Source: Trichoderma breve
Taxonomy: Eukaryota; Ascomycota; Sordariomycetes; Hypocreales; Hypocreaceae
Reading direction: 5' to 3'
DNA length: 64,000 bases
NCBI RefSeq assembly: GCF_028502605.1
Contig: NW_026611593.1
Coordinates: forward strand, 1,984,001 to 2,048,000
In this document: positions 46,866 to 58,206 of the stretch, one piece after another
Position numbering within the stretch: the first letter of the stretch is position 1
How the letters are laid out: each line of letters starts with the position of its first letter
Program-made: the position numbers and the translations under genes
Notes under the pieces: model-generated
The model's input: the letters and a program-made list of their open reading frames with translations, nothing else
Told to the model about the DNA's origin: nothing
Databases searched by the model: none

Positions 46866-46925
46866 TATCCTGCCCTGGAACAGTTTATCCTGCCCTGGAA
46901 CAGTTTATTCTGCCCTGGAACAGTT
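46866..46925 (+). repeat. 20-bp tandem repeat, three copies
   Basis: The unit TATCCTGCCCTGGAACAGTT occurs three times without interruption; the third copy has one C-to-T change (and runs directly towards the next array). GC-rich compared with the surrounding AT-rich sequence. Confidence 0.92.
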
Positions 46926-46936
46926 CAAACTGGCAG

Positions 46937-47046
46937 CCCGCTGTCGGAATCTGATCAACCCGCTGTCGGAATCTGATCAACCCGCTGTCGAAATCTAATC
47001 AACCCGCTGTCGAAATCTAATCAACCCGCTGTCGAAATCTCATTAA
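46937..47046 (+). repeat. 22-bp tandem repeat, five copies
   Basis: The units start CCCGCTGTCGGAATCTGATC and end AA. Two copies are identical, and the next three carry G-to-A changes (CGAAATCTAATC). The graded transitions suggest expansion after mutation. It lies 11 bp downstream of the 20-bp array. Confidence 0.92.
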
Positions 47047-48140
47047 CCCTACTCCTGAGAAGTTGGAGGCCCGCTTCAAGCGCTTATCTGAGGACTGCGG
47101 ATACGCATATGTGGGATTCAGTTCAGTGCTGGACGGACCTATCCTGATCCATGGAACGACTGACGACAAGGCGGTGCTGAGGTCTACCCTTGCAAGGGAG
47201 CAGTGGAGGACCGAGGAAAGAGCAATGAAATGGGCAATGCTCTTGTGGCTTCTCTAAGTGTTCAAAAGCACCCCGGGTATATTCGAGTCAAAACTTATGG
47301 CACGCTGCCAACACTTGAATCTGCCCCTCGCCGTCCAAGGCACAAAGCTCGGTGGACAAAAGCTCGAGGCGGAGGAGGGGCGTTGCCTACGTGGGATATT
47401 GGGTCTGCCATGCAGGGCGTCGTACTGCTTCATGGGAAAGACTGACGCCAAAGTAGAGCTGGCACGATGCTATAAATATGGAATACATGATGCTATAAAT
47501 ATAGAATACGAAACACAGAACGCGCAGAGTGCAAATCAGAGCCAAATGGCCAGGGTATAGGTAATGGATGAATCCTTCACTGATCCAGCTCCAGAATGTA
47601 TATATTTCTCTAGTCTCATATACTATTAGCTATATTCCCCTAGTCTCAGCGACTATAGCTATATCACTCTACTACCTGATATTATCAGCAACTTGGGGTA
47701 CGGAATCATAGCCACTCCTCTCTATGTCAAAGTAGCCGTACTGTCCAATGCGCAAAAAGATAAACCGAGTTCAACTGTATGACTAAAGTTTCTATTAAGT
47801 TATTTATTTTTTTATTCGTAGTCTACGCACATAGTGTAGGACACATGCACGACGATTTCAAGCACAGTCACCTCTCAGACGTCTTTGTCTAGATTTAACA
47901 GAACAAAAGGAATCAAGGACATCCATTGAGTAATGTGCTCGTATTTTACAAGTGGTAGAATGACTGGCGCGTCTCCCTTTATAAGCCATGGCCCTCTCAT
48001 TTGGCGCAGCCATCACTTTTTAAACCCCCCCTTCCTCCATCTCTAGAGAACGACCAACAATAATTGGTATAGACAGTAGCACCCCTCCAACAGTGACCTT
48101 TTTCTATTTCGCTCGACGCGTGCTTCAACTTATTATTTGT

Positions 48141-50477
48141 TTAGCTGAGGAAGCTCTTGACGAAGTTGACGGTGACGTCCTTGAGTCTGGCCTCGAGGTC
48201 CTTGCTCAGGGCACCCTCCTTGTCAATAGTGGCGAGCAGGTCGGACTCGTTGGTCTTGAGGTGGGCAAGGAAGTCAGACTCCCACTTGAGGATCTGGTCG
48301 ACGGGGATAGCGTCGAGGTGACCGTTGATACCAGCGTAGATGAGGGGAACCATCTCGTTAACGGCCATGGGGGAGTACTGCTTCTGCTTCAGGAGCTCGG
48401 TCAACTGTAATCACGGCTGGTCAGCTATCTCACGCGGCCCAAGAGTCATCGATGCGCATGTGCGCATATGCAAGGGGAAATAACTTACACGCTCACCACG
48501 GGACAGGGTCTGCTTGGTGGCAGCATCAAGATCGGAACCGAACTGGGCGAAAGCGGCAACCTCACGGTACTGGGCCAAGAAGAGCTTCAGGGAACCAGCG
48601 ACCTGCTTCATGGCCTTGAGCTGAGCGGCGGAACCGACACGAGAGACGGACAGACCGACGTTGATGGCAGGTCGGATACCCTTGTAGAACAGCTCGGACT
48701 CCAGGAAGATCTGGCCATCGGTAATGGAAATGACGTTGGTGGGAATGTAGGCAGACACGTCACCACCCTGGGTCTCAATGACGGGCAGGGCAGTCATGGA
48801 ACCACCACCGTGCTTGTCGTTGAGCTTGGCAGCACGCTCCAGCAGACGGGAGTGCAGGTAGAAAACGTCACCGGGGTAAGCCTCACGTCCGGGGGGACGA
48901 CGCAGCAGCAGGGACATTTGACGGTAGGCAACGGCCTGCTTGGACAGATCGTCGTAGATGACCAGGGAGTGCTTTCCATTATCACGGAACCATTCACCAA
49001 TAGACGCCTTGAGGGAATCATTGTTAGTAAACAGTAAGAGGAATGGCAAAGGGAATAGATCATGGACATACACCGGTGAAGGGGGCAATGTACTGCAGAG
49101 GGGCGGCCTCAGAGGCAGTAGCGGCGACGACGATGGAGTACTTCATGGCGTCGTTCTCCTCCAGGGTCTTGACGAGCTGAGCGACAGTGGATCGCTTCTG
49201 GCCGACGGCGACGTAGATGCAGTAAAGCTTCTTGGTCTCGTCGTTGGAGTTGTTCCATCGCTTCTGGTTAAGGATGGTGTCGAGAGCGACGGCAGTCTTA
49301 CCAGTCTGACGGTCACCAATGATCAACTCACGCTGACCACGGCCAATGGGAACCATGGCGTCGACGGACTTGAGACCGGTCTGCACGGGCTGGTTGACGG
49401 ACTTGCGGGGCAGGATACCGGGAGCCTTGAGTTGAGCACGGCGCTTCTCCTTGGTGTTGAGAGGGCCCTTGCCGTCAATGGGGTTACCCAGAGCATCGAC
49501 GACACGGCCGAGCAGCTCAGGGCCGACAGGGACGTCGACCTTTACGGGCGGTTAGCATTGTTTCTGGCAGTGCAGTCGTATATAACTCACAATTTCACCG
49601 GTACGCTTGACAGTCTCGCCCTCCTTGACCAGACGATCGGAACCGAACAGCACGACACCGACCTGGCCGGCCTCGAGGTTCATGCACATGCCCTTGACGC
49701 CGGAAGCGAACCTGGATGTTGTTAGCTGCAGGTGTTCTTTAGTGACGAAGAGGAATTTCCACATACTCGACAAGCTCCTCAGCCTGGACGTTGGCCATAC
49801 CGTGAACACGGGCGATACCATCACTATCCTCATAGTTAGAAAAAAATACCAAAAAAGTCAAAAAAAGCTCATCAGTCGATAAGAAGCATGTCTTTTGATA
49901 ACCCTCCATCGCATGCATCCAATGTTGACAAGGATTGCATTCGGCGTTGCGGCTTCAAAGAGCAAATGCAGCTTTGATAGGTGGCCTCCACATACCCAAC
50001 AGACAGGACACGGCCAGTCTCAGCAAGACCGGACTCCTCCTGGACACCACGGATTCGCTGCTCGAGGATAGAAGAGACCTCAGTGGGCGAGGCCTTTGCG
50101 TCGGAAGCGTAGGTGCGGACAGCGTTGATGGCGGCCGGTGCGGCATTTCGAGTCTACATTGGGTAAGAAAAAAACATGTTAGCCGAATGGCCAATAAAAG
50201 AGTATGGAGAACCCCGGCAGGCGTGGAAAAAGCTCAAAAAGCGTGCTCTGCGGCTCGAAAAAGTCGAAGAAGAGCTCAATTGAGGTCGGTAGGCCCAGTT
50301 GCAGGCGGATGCGCAAGGCTGTGATGCATCCTCCTCGCTGTCCACGGCCGGGATTCATTTTTTTCTGCCCCATCGTCGCCTCGGGCTTGCGGAAAAAAAG
50401 ACACTCACCACGGAGACTCGGCCAGCAGCGACGGCGCCGACAGCGCGAGAGGACTGGCGGAGGGCGTTGCGGAACAT
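48141..50477 (-). CDS. atp1: Mitochondrial F1F0-ATP synthase subunit alpha
   Basis: Seven exons, complement of 50409-50477, 49996-50153, 49767-49823, 49591-49711, 49072-49539, 48489-49007 and 48141-48404, give 551 residues. The basic, Arg/Ala-rich presequence ([20 protein letters not shown]) probably ends at RTYA/S. The P-loop is GDRQTGKT. The adenine and interface regions [12 protein letters not shown] and [12 protein letters not shown] include the arginine finger. The C-terminal helical domain ends NFVKSFLS. As the alpha subunit it forms the non-catalytic nucleotide sites of the F1 hexamer in the mitochondrial matrix. The small third exon (57 bp) is the only unusual feature. A long antisense open frame exists but is a codon-bias shadow. 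Confidence 0.98.
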
Positions 50478-51637
50478 CTTGAGGGAGGAATCTAGGGGCC
50501 TCAGAAGAGAGGGAAGCAATTGCAGCGGCGTGCAATTGGGGAGGGGATTGAGGGTTTGTTGATGTCTGCCTTTTGCAGGAAGAGCAAAATGGAGATTTTC
50601 GGGAGGAGAGGCGATGGAGAGAGCAGAGTCTGTGAGGACCAAGGTGGGGTTCTCGGGTTGCCTCGCTGGCCAATCACGGCCACTTGCGCGGTTTTGCTGG
50701 AGGAGCCGACGCCGCCTTAACAATTTTCCATGGGCAGCTTAGTGAGGGAACCGGAGCGGAGGCTAATACTGGAAGGGGAGCGCTTTTTTTTCCAGCCGTG
50801 GTATTTTGTTGGTGCCTTAGACTGCCTGATCGTGAAGGCACGCATTTGCTCATCGTGGAGAAGGTGTGGCCAAGGCAGGGGGTGAAACCGGGTTGCTGTA
50901 GGTACCTACGTACCAGAACATTCAGGTTGGGAGTGAAGATTGAAGCATCTCTGTTTTCATTGACAACGCAGGGATTCTTTATATGCCTTATGAGAAGAAC
51001 AACATATTCTCTGATTATGTATAGTATTGAAATGAATTCGCAGAAGTGTAAGTATCGTAAAGATGAATACTAATAAATGCTGCATTGGTTGGTGAGAGAT
51101 ATATGCGGAAGAGCAACATTGTAGGCGCTCTTGCAGGCGAAGAGACTGATGATGCTGCATCACCTTGAAATGATGCGATACAGTCATGTACAATGCATCG
51201 TCTTCAAAGAACACAACTCGTTACTACCACAGTGAGAAATCTATGGAGAAAATTTTGACATGCCGTATCAATTCATGATACGAAGCCATCGTGATTCATC
51301 AAACACATACATCGCTACTGGGAAAATAGAGGTTTATACAAAACAAAGACAGAGGATAATCAGCACGAATATCCTCCACCAAGACAACAACAAACAGGCA
51401 TTGCCAAAGATATAAATGGTGCCATCACATTGCAGGGGCAATTATATGTGAAGCCGGCATAGCGCCGGTCGGTCTCTCAGGCCGTTGCTCGACTCAAAAA
51501 TTTTGGTACGAGCTGATGTAAAAATCAAGCGGAAGAATACATGACCATATGATCCTTTTTACCCCCAAATGTTCGCCATGCCCATTTCCTTCAAGACAAG
51601 AAAAAAAATATTTTATTCGGTTTGGATTTTAAACCGT
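50478..51637. other. Spacer upstream of atp1
   Basis: About 1.2 kb carrying the atp1 promoter and leader and the 3' UTR of rpl11. No other gene or repeat is recognised. Confidence 0.5.
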
Positions 51638-52291
51638 TTATCGGACAATGCCATCGAAGCGGCCCTTGAACCACTTGACGGTCTCATCGCGCTTGATGCG
51701 GTGAGAAGCACCGATTCTGCTCTTCATGCGGCGGCGGCGGGTGACACGCTCACCGGGGCGGGTCATGCAGCAGTAGAAGTCCATGCCGTAGATACCGATG
51801 GAAGGGTCGTACTTGATACCAAGATCGATGTGCTCGCTGATACCGAAGCCGAAGTTGCCAGTCTCGGAGAAGTTGCGCTTGCGAAGCTCGTACTCCTTGA
51901 CCTTGAGGCCACGCTCGAGAATCTCCTCAGCCTATCCAATACAGTTAGTCAGAACTATTCCAAGAAAAAATTCCTTGAATTTTCAGATTCAATTTACCTT
52001 GGGGCCGCGGACGGTGACGTGGACAGCAATCTTTTCGTTACGGCGGATACCGAAGGTACGGACGGTGTAACGGGCCTTGCCTGTAGTCAAATTGGTTAAC
52101 ATCTTGATATTTTTGCCTCCTCATGGGAAAATTGATTGCGACGCACTGTAGACGGGGGTTTGACCAGACAGCTGCTCAAGCACCTTGGCGGCACGAGTGA
52201 GTCTGTCACCAGATTCACCGACGGAGATGTTCAGAACGAGCTTCTGAATCTTAAGCTCCCGCATGGGGTTGCTGGTCTTCTCGGCGGCCAT
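51638..52291 (-). CDS. rpl11: 60S ribosomal protein L11 (uL5)
   Basis: Three exons, complement of 52147-52291, 51998-52080 and 51638-51931, give 173 residues, the family size. The N-terminus reads [20 protein letters not shown] then [20 protein letters not shown]. The middle has [20 protein letters not shown] and the end [20 protein letters not shown] and [10 protein letters not shown]. uL5 binds 5S rRNA in the central protuberance of the large subunit. The first two introns split codons, as is typical of ribosomal protein genes in filamentous fungi. Nothing is missing. Confidence 0.97.
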
Positions 52292-52958
52292 TTTTGCGGT
52301 TGTTGATCGACGTGGTCTGCTGCTGCGTCGGAAAGGGCAAAAAGTGAGGTTGAACAAGGTCGGCCGATTTTGTGAGGGCGGGAAAATTTCGAGGGTTTGT
52401 CTGCCCTCAAGCGAGAGCACAAAAAAGCGGGGTGTGAATCCCAACAAGGGCTAGCGTTCTCGCTGCATCGCCGCTAGTAATCTTCATGCTTCAATTTGCC
52501 CCAGTGAGCTATTGCTAGCAAAAGCTACTGGAAAATACTCTAGAATGCGCCTAAGAGCAGGCCATTAACGAGTATTGGAAAAGTAGATTTTGATAGCAAC
52601 TCACAGCTCTTCTTCTCCAGCCGCCAAAGCAGTCACGCCTCGGAATTGATGAGGCATTGAATGCTCGACAGGCCATCTGCACCGTCAAGTACATGTTGTC
52701 TACCATGACACTTCCTGATTTTGCAAGCTTTTCCATTTCACATGTTTCCTACTTTGTAGAATATGCCTAGCGACTGAAAGGTAAATGTCGTTTCCATTGT
52801 CTCATAACTTATTTGTCGTTAAAGGAGGTCGTAAAGAACAAAAAAAGCAAGAATGAAAAGATACATTCAAGCAAAAAGAACCCGCCCAATACTCATCCAC
52901 AGCACATAAAGTTGCCATTTGTTTTTAAAAGCTCACACCCATTGCATCTTCCCCGTCA
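52292..52958. other. Spacer upstream of rpl11
   Basis: About 670 bp with the rpl11 promoter and the 3' UTR of the DnaJ gene. No further feature is seen. Confidence 0.5.
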
Positions 52959-53944
52959 TTAAGGGCTAGCAACATGGCTGAATACCTTTGCAGCCAGTTG
53001 GCTCAACAATCTCGCCCTATCGGCTTGGGGAAGTTCCTATGTATACATTAGCGCTCAGAGATATCTGAATAAACCAAGTCAGTCTCAGAGTTGGTCTGAG
53101 ATGCGTAGTAATTGTGGTTACGCAAGCCTGTCTGTGCCTTACCTGGAAGACTTCATAAACGCTCTTCCCCTTTGCGTCTCTGACCGCTCCGAGTCGGTTG
53201 CCGGCCACCGCTCCGGCGAGCAATCCAGGGACATTGCCGACGATGAATCCTAGAGCGCCGCCACTGACTGCACCGACCATACCCCACATGGTCGAGCCGG
53301 TGCCTTGTTGATTCGGAGTTCCATCCTCTGAGAACCCCTCGTCTCGCATCATCTCCTCAAAGGCATCGCTAAACTGTGCATTTTCCGTCTCTTGGCGGCC
53401 GCTCGGGGTGGTGCCGCCGTTCCTATTCTCAAAGTGCTCCCATGCCCACGAATAGCTCTGCCCCGTAGAGTCTTCTGCGTCTGAAAAGGGATCGGATGCC
53501 GGCGGCACGTGGTAGTATCCTCGCTGGTCGTCGTATTCTCGTCGTCTGGTAGGGTCGGAGAGGGTATAGTATGCGTCATTGACAAGCTGGAAGCGTCGAG
53601 TTCTCTGCTCACGGTCGGGCGAGTCGTTGGCGACCCGATCGGGGTGTGTCTTCAGAGCAGCCCTAGAAGAGAGACGGTCAGTTGGTCACCGCCACATAGA
53701 CTATGGTATTGACATAGATGGATGACATACTTTTTATATGCATCTCGGATTTGCGAAGCAGAAGCCTTCTCTGAAACCTCGAGGATTGCATCTGTGTTGG
53801 CGTATACATGTATCAGCAAGTGCCTCGGCACAAAGTGTCTCCAATGGAGAGCATTGTCTTGCTTCTTGTCTTGGATCAATGGCGGGGAGAGCTTGTGCTT
53901 TGCTGCATCGACTCACAATAATCAGGTGGCGTATTTCTCGTCAT
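52959..53944 (-). CDS. DnaJ-domain protein with glycine-rich hydrophobic segment
   Basis: Four exons, complement of 53917-53944, 53731-53791, 53143-53662 and 52959-53036, give 228 residues. The J domain is residues 8-75: YYAILEVSEKASASQIRDAY, then the HPD motif in ALKTHPDRVAND, and FQLVNDAYYTLSDPTRRREY. Two introns interrupt it. J proteins stimulate Hsp70 ATPase. After an acidic Ser/Gly-rich linker there is a small-residue hydrophobic stretch, MWGMVGAVSGGALGFIVGNV then PGLLAGAVAGNRLG, which looks like a glycine-zipper membrane-associating segment. No Zn-finger or C-terminal client domain is present, so it is a class III J protein. Subcellular site unknown. Confidence 0.88.
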
Positions 53945-54551
53945 TGTGTTAACGTCTTTGGAGGTTAGTAGAAAATAAAAATCGGCTACCTTCCCATCCC
54001 TATTATTTAATAGATGCCAATAAAATAGCCAAGGTAGTGAATTGATAGGTGCCTGATGCAGGTTCGGTGCTACAAGCATGCAGGCCCAGCACAATGATTT
54101 ATCCAGTAACACGTCAACGTCATGTGGCGAGACGACTATGTGGCTGGTGCCACGTTTGCGCATCTGCAGCCCGACTCCACAAACAGGCTGGTTCGCATGA
54201 TGGCAGGTACAGGCTTAGCTTGGCCGCATATGTTTCACGAGGAGAAGCTGTTATCAAGGTACACCAAACAAAGCGACACATGGCAAACGCTGCACAACTA
54301 AGACTTTTATTACTTGCATAGTAGCAATTTATAAAATAACATTACTTGTATACTGTTGAAGATACTCTGTCGAGTGTCCAGCTTCGCCTCTAATCCAATA
54401 GGCTATCCATCAAAGAAATCTCTATAAATAAAATGAGCAAAACAATAAACCGGCCTCCCTAGCGATACTTCCTAATGTGGCAATGTTATCATTCCCACTC
54501 TCTCTAAAACGCCGACTGACCTTGCGATCCGTAATCTCATCATGTAAAATT
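53945..54551. other. Spacer upstream of the DnaJ gene
   Basis: About 600 bp containing the DnaJ promoter and the 3' UTR of the Clr5-domain gene. Nothing else is supported. Confidence 0.5.
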
Positions 54552-56290
54552 TCAGCCTGGGAGATCATGTAAATACTGCTGCGCCCTGGTGATGGCGTCT
54601 TGGGCCACTTGCAGAGCGTCGTCTATCTTGCCAACCTTTTGGTAGTAGGCGGCGAGCACCCACATGTCTCGGATGACACGTAAATTCGAGGTCGTACCGT
54701 GCGCTGCCTCTCGCATGTGAATGGCCTGCTTTAAATTCTCTTCAACTCGGTCCCAGTCCTGTTTGCTCTCACATATTCTGGCCAGCATCTTGCGGGCATA
54801 TGCGTGGAATCTGGCGTTCGAAAGCGCCCCTGACCAGAACTGGGTGGTATCCAGCAGGTCCAACGCCATCTGCTCCGCCTTCTCCTTATCATCCAGGTCC
54901 ATTTGCGTAAACTCCAACATGAGAGCATCGACTCTCAGCTTCTCCAAGTTGCCGTCGTTGCTGTCACTCACCAAGTGTTCTTCATGATGGCCCAGGCTCT
55001 CGAGGCCTTCGTACATAATCTCCCGTCTATTAGCAAGCCCATTGTTCCTACGCAATCTTGTCCGACCATCCCATATCAACTGCTCATATAGCCAAAACTC
55101 CTGAGGGGCTGATCTCTTAATGTGCTCCGAAAGAAGATCGACGTTCCGTAGCCATGCTTGCCGTAACAGATAACAGATGAATTGACGGCCATGCTCGGTT
55201 TGATAGTCGCACGACAAGAGCTGTTGGAGGATACGAATGAGAGGGTGGGTTTCGGGGAAGCGGCTCCGTGCCAGGACAAGCGCATGCCGTATGAACATGC
55301 TGAGGAGCTGTAAATGACCTCGGTCGATCATGTCATATATTGTGTCAAGCATGTGCCACAAAAGGTCAGGGTGGTCCTCGGTCAAGACATATTCCATGAC
55401 GTAGAAGCCCTTCCTGGCAGCCATACCCGCCAGGTCACCTTTACCATAGGACCACAGGTCGAACACCAATTCGAACGTCCGGTACATGGTGCGGCTGTCT
55501 TGAATAGGCTTGTTGGGAGTGGCAAGATATCGGGACATGGGATCGGACGCTATGCGATACGACTCCAGCTTCTCTGAACTCCAAGTCATGACACCGTTCA
55601 AGACGAGTTCTAGATCCGCGAGGGGCTTGAATTGGGGATTCGGCACCAGGTCAAGGCCTGTTACTGCAGGGGTTTCTGGCGTCCTTGGTACTTCCTCGAC
55701 ATCGTCATCCTCTTGCTTTGAATCGGCCGAAGAAGAAGACGTGGAGGTGGATGTGGGAGTGGCAGCGGAAGCCGAGGAGGGAGTAGAGACTTTGGTCTCG
55801 ACAGCTGATTTGCGATATGCTCGTTTTCTTATGTTCCACTTCTTAAATCTCTTTTTATACATTTGCTCGCTTTTGCATTGGGTTAGCACACTGGGTTAGT
55901 CACCCCTCGCCTCGCTTGGTATTTTGCCTATTCTTTGCATGCGAGCAGTACGAGTACTCGCATGTACCTGGACAGGCGTAGGCATGTGCAAGGAGGTAGC
56001 AAATAGCAAACAACAAACAGCAGGGCCAGGACTTACGTAGCGGCGAAGCCATACTTGGTCTCCATGATGGCCATGATTTCGTTCAACTTGCGATTGTCGC
56101 CTATGTATAGCGCCTCAATGAGGTCCTTCCGCGCGGCCCACTCCTTTTCCGTGTGCTCTTTGACGCTCGGCCTCTCGACGACCGGCGGCGAATTGCCTGG
56201 CAGGCGAGGGGCCAGAGCCGGCAGACGGGGCCTGGCGGGATACATGGCGGGATGCTGGCCAACTGGCGCGGTTACTGTTATGCTGCCCAT
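54552..56290 (-). CDS. Clr5-domain protein with helical C-terminal region
   Basis: Two exons, complement of 56037-56290 and 54552-55869, give 523 residues. The intron falls inside the Clr5 domain and the join is ATEQMYKKRFKKWNIRKRAY. The preceding part, EWAARKDLIEALYIGDNRKL and NEIMAIMETKYGF, completes the domain (residues about 48-105), a putative DNA-binding module first named from fission yeast Clr5, a heterochromatin-silencing factor. A Ser/Thr/Glu-rich linker follows, then about 350 residues of helices that look TPR-like near the C-terminus (MWVLAAYYQKVGKIDDALQV). Clr5-domain proteins are numerous in filamentous fungi and mostly uncharacterised. A nuclear regulatory role is inference. 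Confidence 0.85.
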
Positions 56291-58206
56291 GAATGATAGC
56301 TGCTCTGGAGTAGAGAGGACATGGCCAGCCGCATGGCCATGACGGGCCCTGAAGGAATCGGAAGAGAAGGTTTTTGGTGCAGAAGTTGAGCCACGATGCG
56401 AGTGGTCGTGAATCGGTACTAGGCTAGTACCTCGCTACTTCGTGCCTTACAGTGAAGCGTACAGGTACCTCGGCTGCTACCCGGGCCGCAGAAGCAGTCA
56501 AGTGATCTGCGCCTGATTGGTGTGAAAAGTTCCCTGCATGGAATTTAAGCTTTTTACAGCAGTTGGATTGGCTGCGCATCACGTGGGCCAGTTCGCTGTT
56601 TGTACTGGTACGGATCCCCCGAAACAGAGTTTGTCCGTCTATTTGTGGTCCAGGGCCAGAGGTACGAAGTGGCAACGAAATTGTACCGTCTCGACGAAGA
56701 CAAACTGTGACGAGCATGTGGTGCAATGATTTATCAGCACTTGGGAACCCCTATGGCTGCAGAGAAAGCTTCGGTAAGTACCTAGTGTAAGTTGAGAATA
56801 TTTTTGCCATGTCCACGGAGTACGCCGTAGAGTATCTATTGCTGTTATTTAGACAGCCTATTTCCGGACACGCCTTATGTCTAGCAATTATTTCCGCTCA
56901 TACAGTAGTCGGCCTCACCAACGTACAATCATGGCCAACCTCGGTAGTATCTAGAGAACAACCCGTCCGCCTGCTATGTGCCATCACCCAGCCAATTGGA
57001 GCATTAGGCGTTCCACCACAAATCTGAATTTGATTATCTTGAATCCAAAGTACTTTGACTGTCCAACCAATGGCTTTTCTGTATGCTCAACCGATCGAGA
57101 TAAGCTTCGGGACGATCCGGCCCCAGTTAGGAGGATTTAATCTCGGTACCTATATATAACAACCATGCTTATCGGGACGACTGTTTGCATAAGTGCTGTG
57201 GCTATTGGCTATCATCATCATCTTGTTTGAGCCTGGGAAATTGGCCGACAAGCTATTTGGTGTGTTGTATCTCCGAAAGCGTGGATAAGCTTGTAAAAGT
57301 CTCATATCGAAATCCGATAGGCCACTATGGTGGCTCAACTACCTGCCCCGAATTACATAACATACTTCCGTATTTGTTGGGATATTTCGCTCCAGTGTGT
57401 TGAATAGACCCTATTATTATGGGAAGTACGTTCTTTATAGTGAGATGAAGTCGTGGGCCCTGTTGCGTACATGTCCAAGTATACATGTAAGCAGGTTCTA
57501 GGGTACCTATTTGCATTTGTGCTCACACAATCTCACTGGATCAAACGCAATCGTATTGAAACAGCTCAACCTATTGTTTAACCGACAATTCAATATTGTT
57601 AACTCCGAAAAAAAAAAATAGTAATAGTTGCTTGGAAATATTGGTACTGCAGCATTACTAGCAAAACGAGGCAAGCTTGTAAGCGCGCATCGTGTCAGAC
57701 TGTCCCGAACCAATCATACGCAGCTGAACCCAGCGTAGGTAACAAACAAGCCATAACTGAAGACATCGACACCAGCATTCTGATACCGGAGTTTTAGATA
57801 CAATGTAACACTCAATCGTCAAATCAGAGCAACACGATCTCTTGGCTCTCATTCACTATATAGGGAACCCGGGCTTAGTGAGACAATTATATATAGGTAT
57901 ACTAATCTCATAATCACAACACGGCCGTATCTGTATTAGCAGCCCGTAATCATACATGAGAGTAAGCTTGTAATCAACTGCTCATCACTCAGCGCATGCA
58001 TTGTCAACCTCTTGGAATTATACCAAGAATACGCTTCACTCATAATGTCTCAAGAAATATCGAATGATGAGGCTGAAGCTGACATGCTATAGAAATGAGT
58101 AGACCTTGCCAGCATAGATGTGTTTGTATATATATGAAGCTGGAATAACCATAGCTTAACGTTCCTCTCTCTCAACCACCCGCCATCAGGACCAACTCTA
58201 GAGAAG
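56291..58206. other. Divergent spacer between the Clr5 gene and the FAD oxidase gene
   Basis: About 1.9 kb. It must contain both promoters. The distal part is AT-rich with a poly-A run near 57610. A TATATATAT-type stretch near 58125-58135 lies about 75 bp before the oxidase start and could be its TATA region. No gene or repeat copy is recognised. Confidence 0.45.

Larger units (their letters stand above)
46231..47713. mobile_element. Compound repeat element, copy E, with family-like ends
   Basis: The left end TTGGCTATTTAGCATCCCC at 46231-46249 is a family head. The right end around 47691-47713, read in reverse, gives GGCTATGATTCCGTACCCC then AAGTTGC, close to the head of copy F. Tail-type arrays lie inside both ends (46410-46520 and 47590-47690). 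Two unrelated tandem arrays sit in the middle. This is the largest member of the family in the window. No transposase is recognisable. Confidence 0.5.
45848..48140. other. Repeat-rich spacer between the dehydratase gene and atp1
   Basis: About 2.3 kb. It contains the dehydratase promoter (45848-46200), the compound repeat element at 46231-47713 and the atp1 3' UTR. Open frames inside the element (for example 47063-47257) match nothing I know. Confidence 0.5.

Noticed and set aside
47063..47257. 64-residue frame after the 22-bp array
   Set aside because: It has no homology I recognise, lies inside the repeat element and is too short to support as a gene.
48468..49725. Long plus-strand open frames (189 and 255 residues) opposite atp1
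   Set aside because: They are antisense to well-supported atp1 exons. Strong codon bias in a highly expressed gene leaves the opposite strand open. They have no known domain and they cross atp1 introns.
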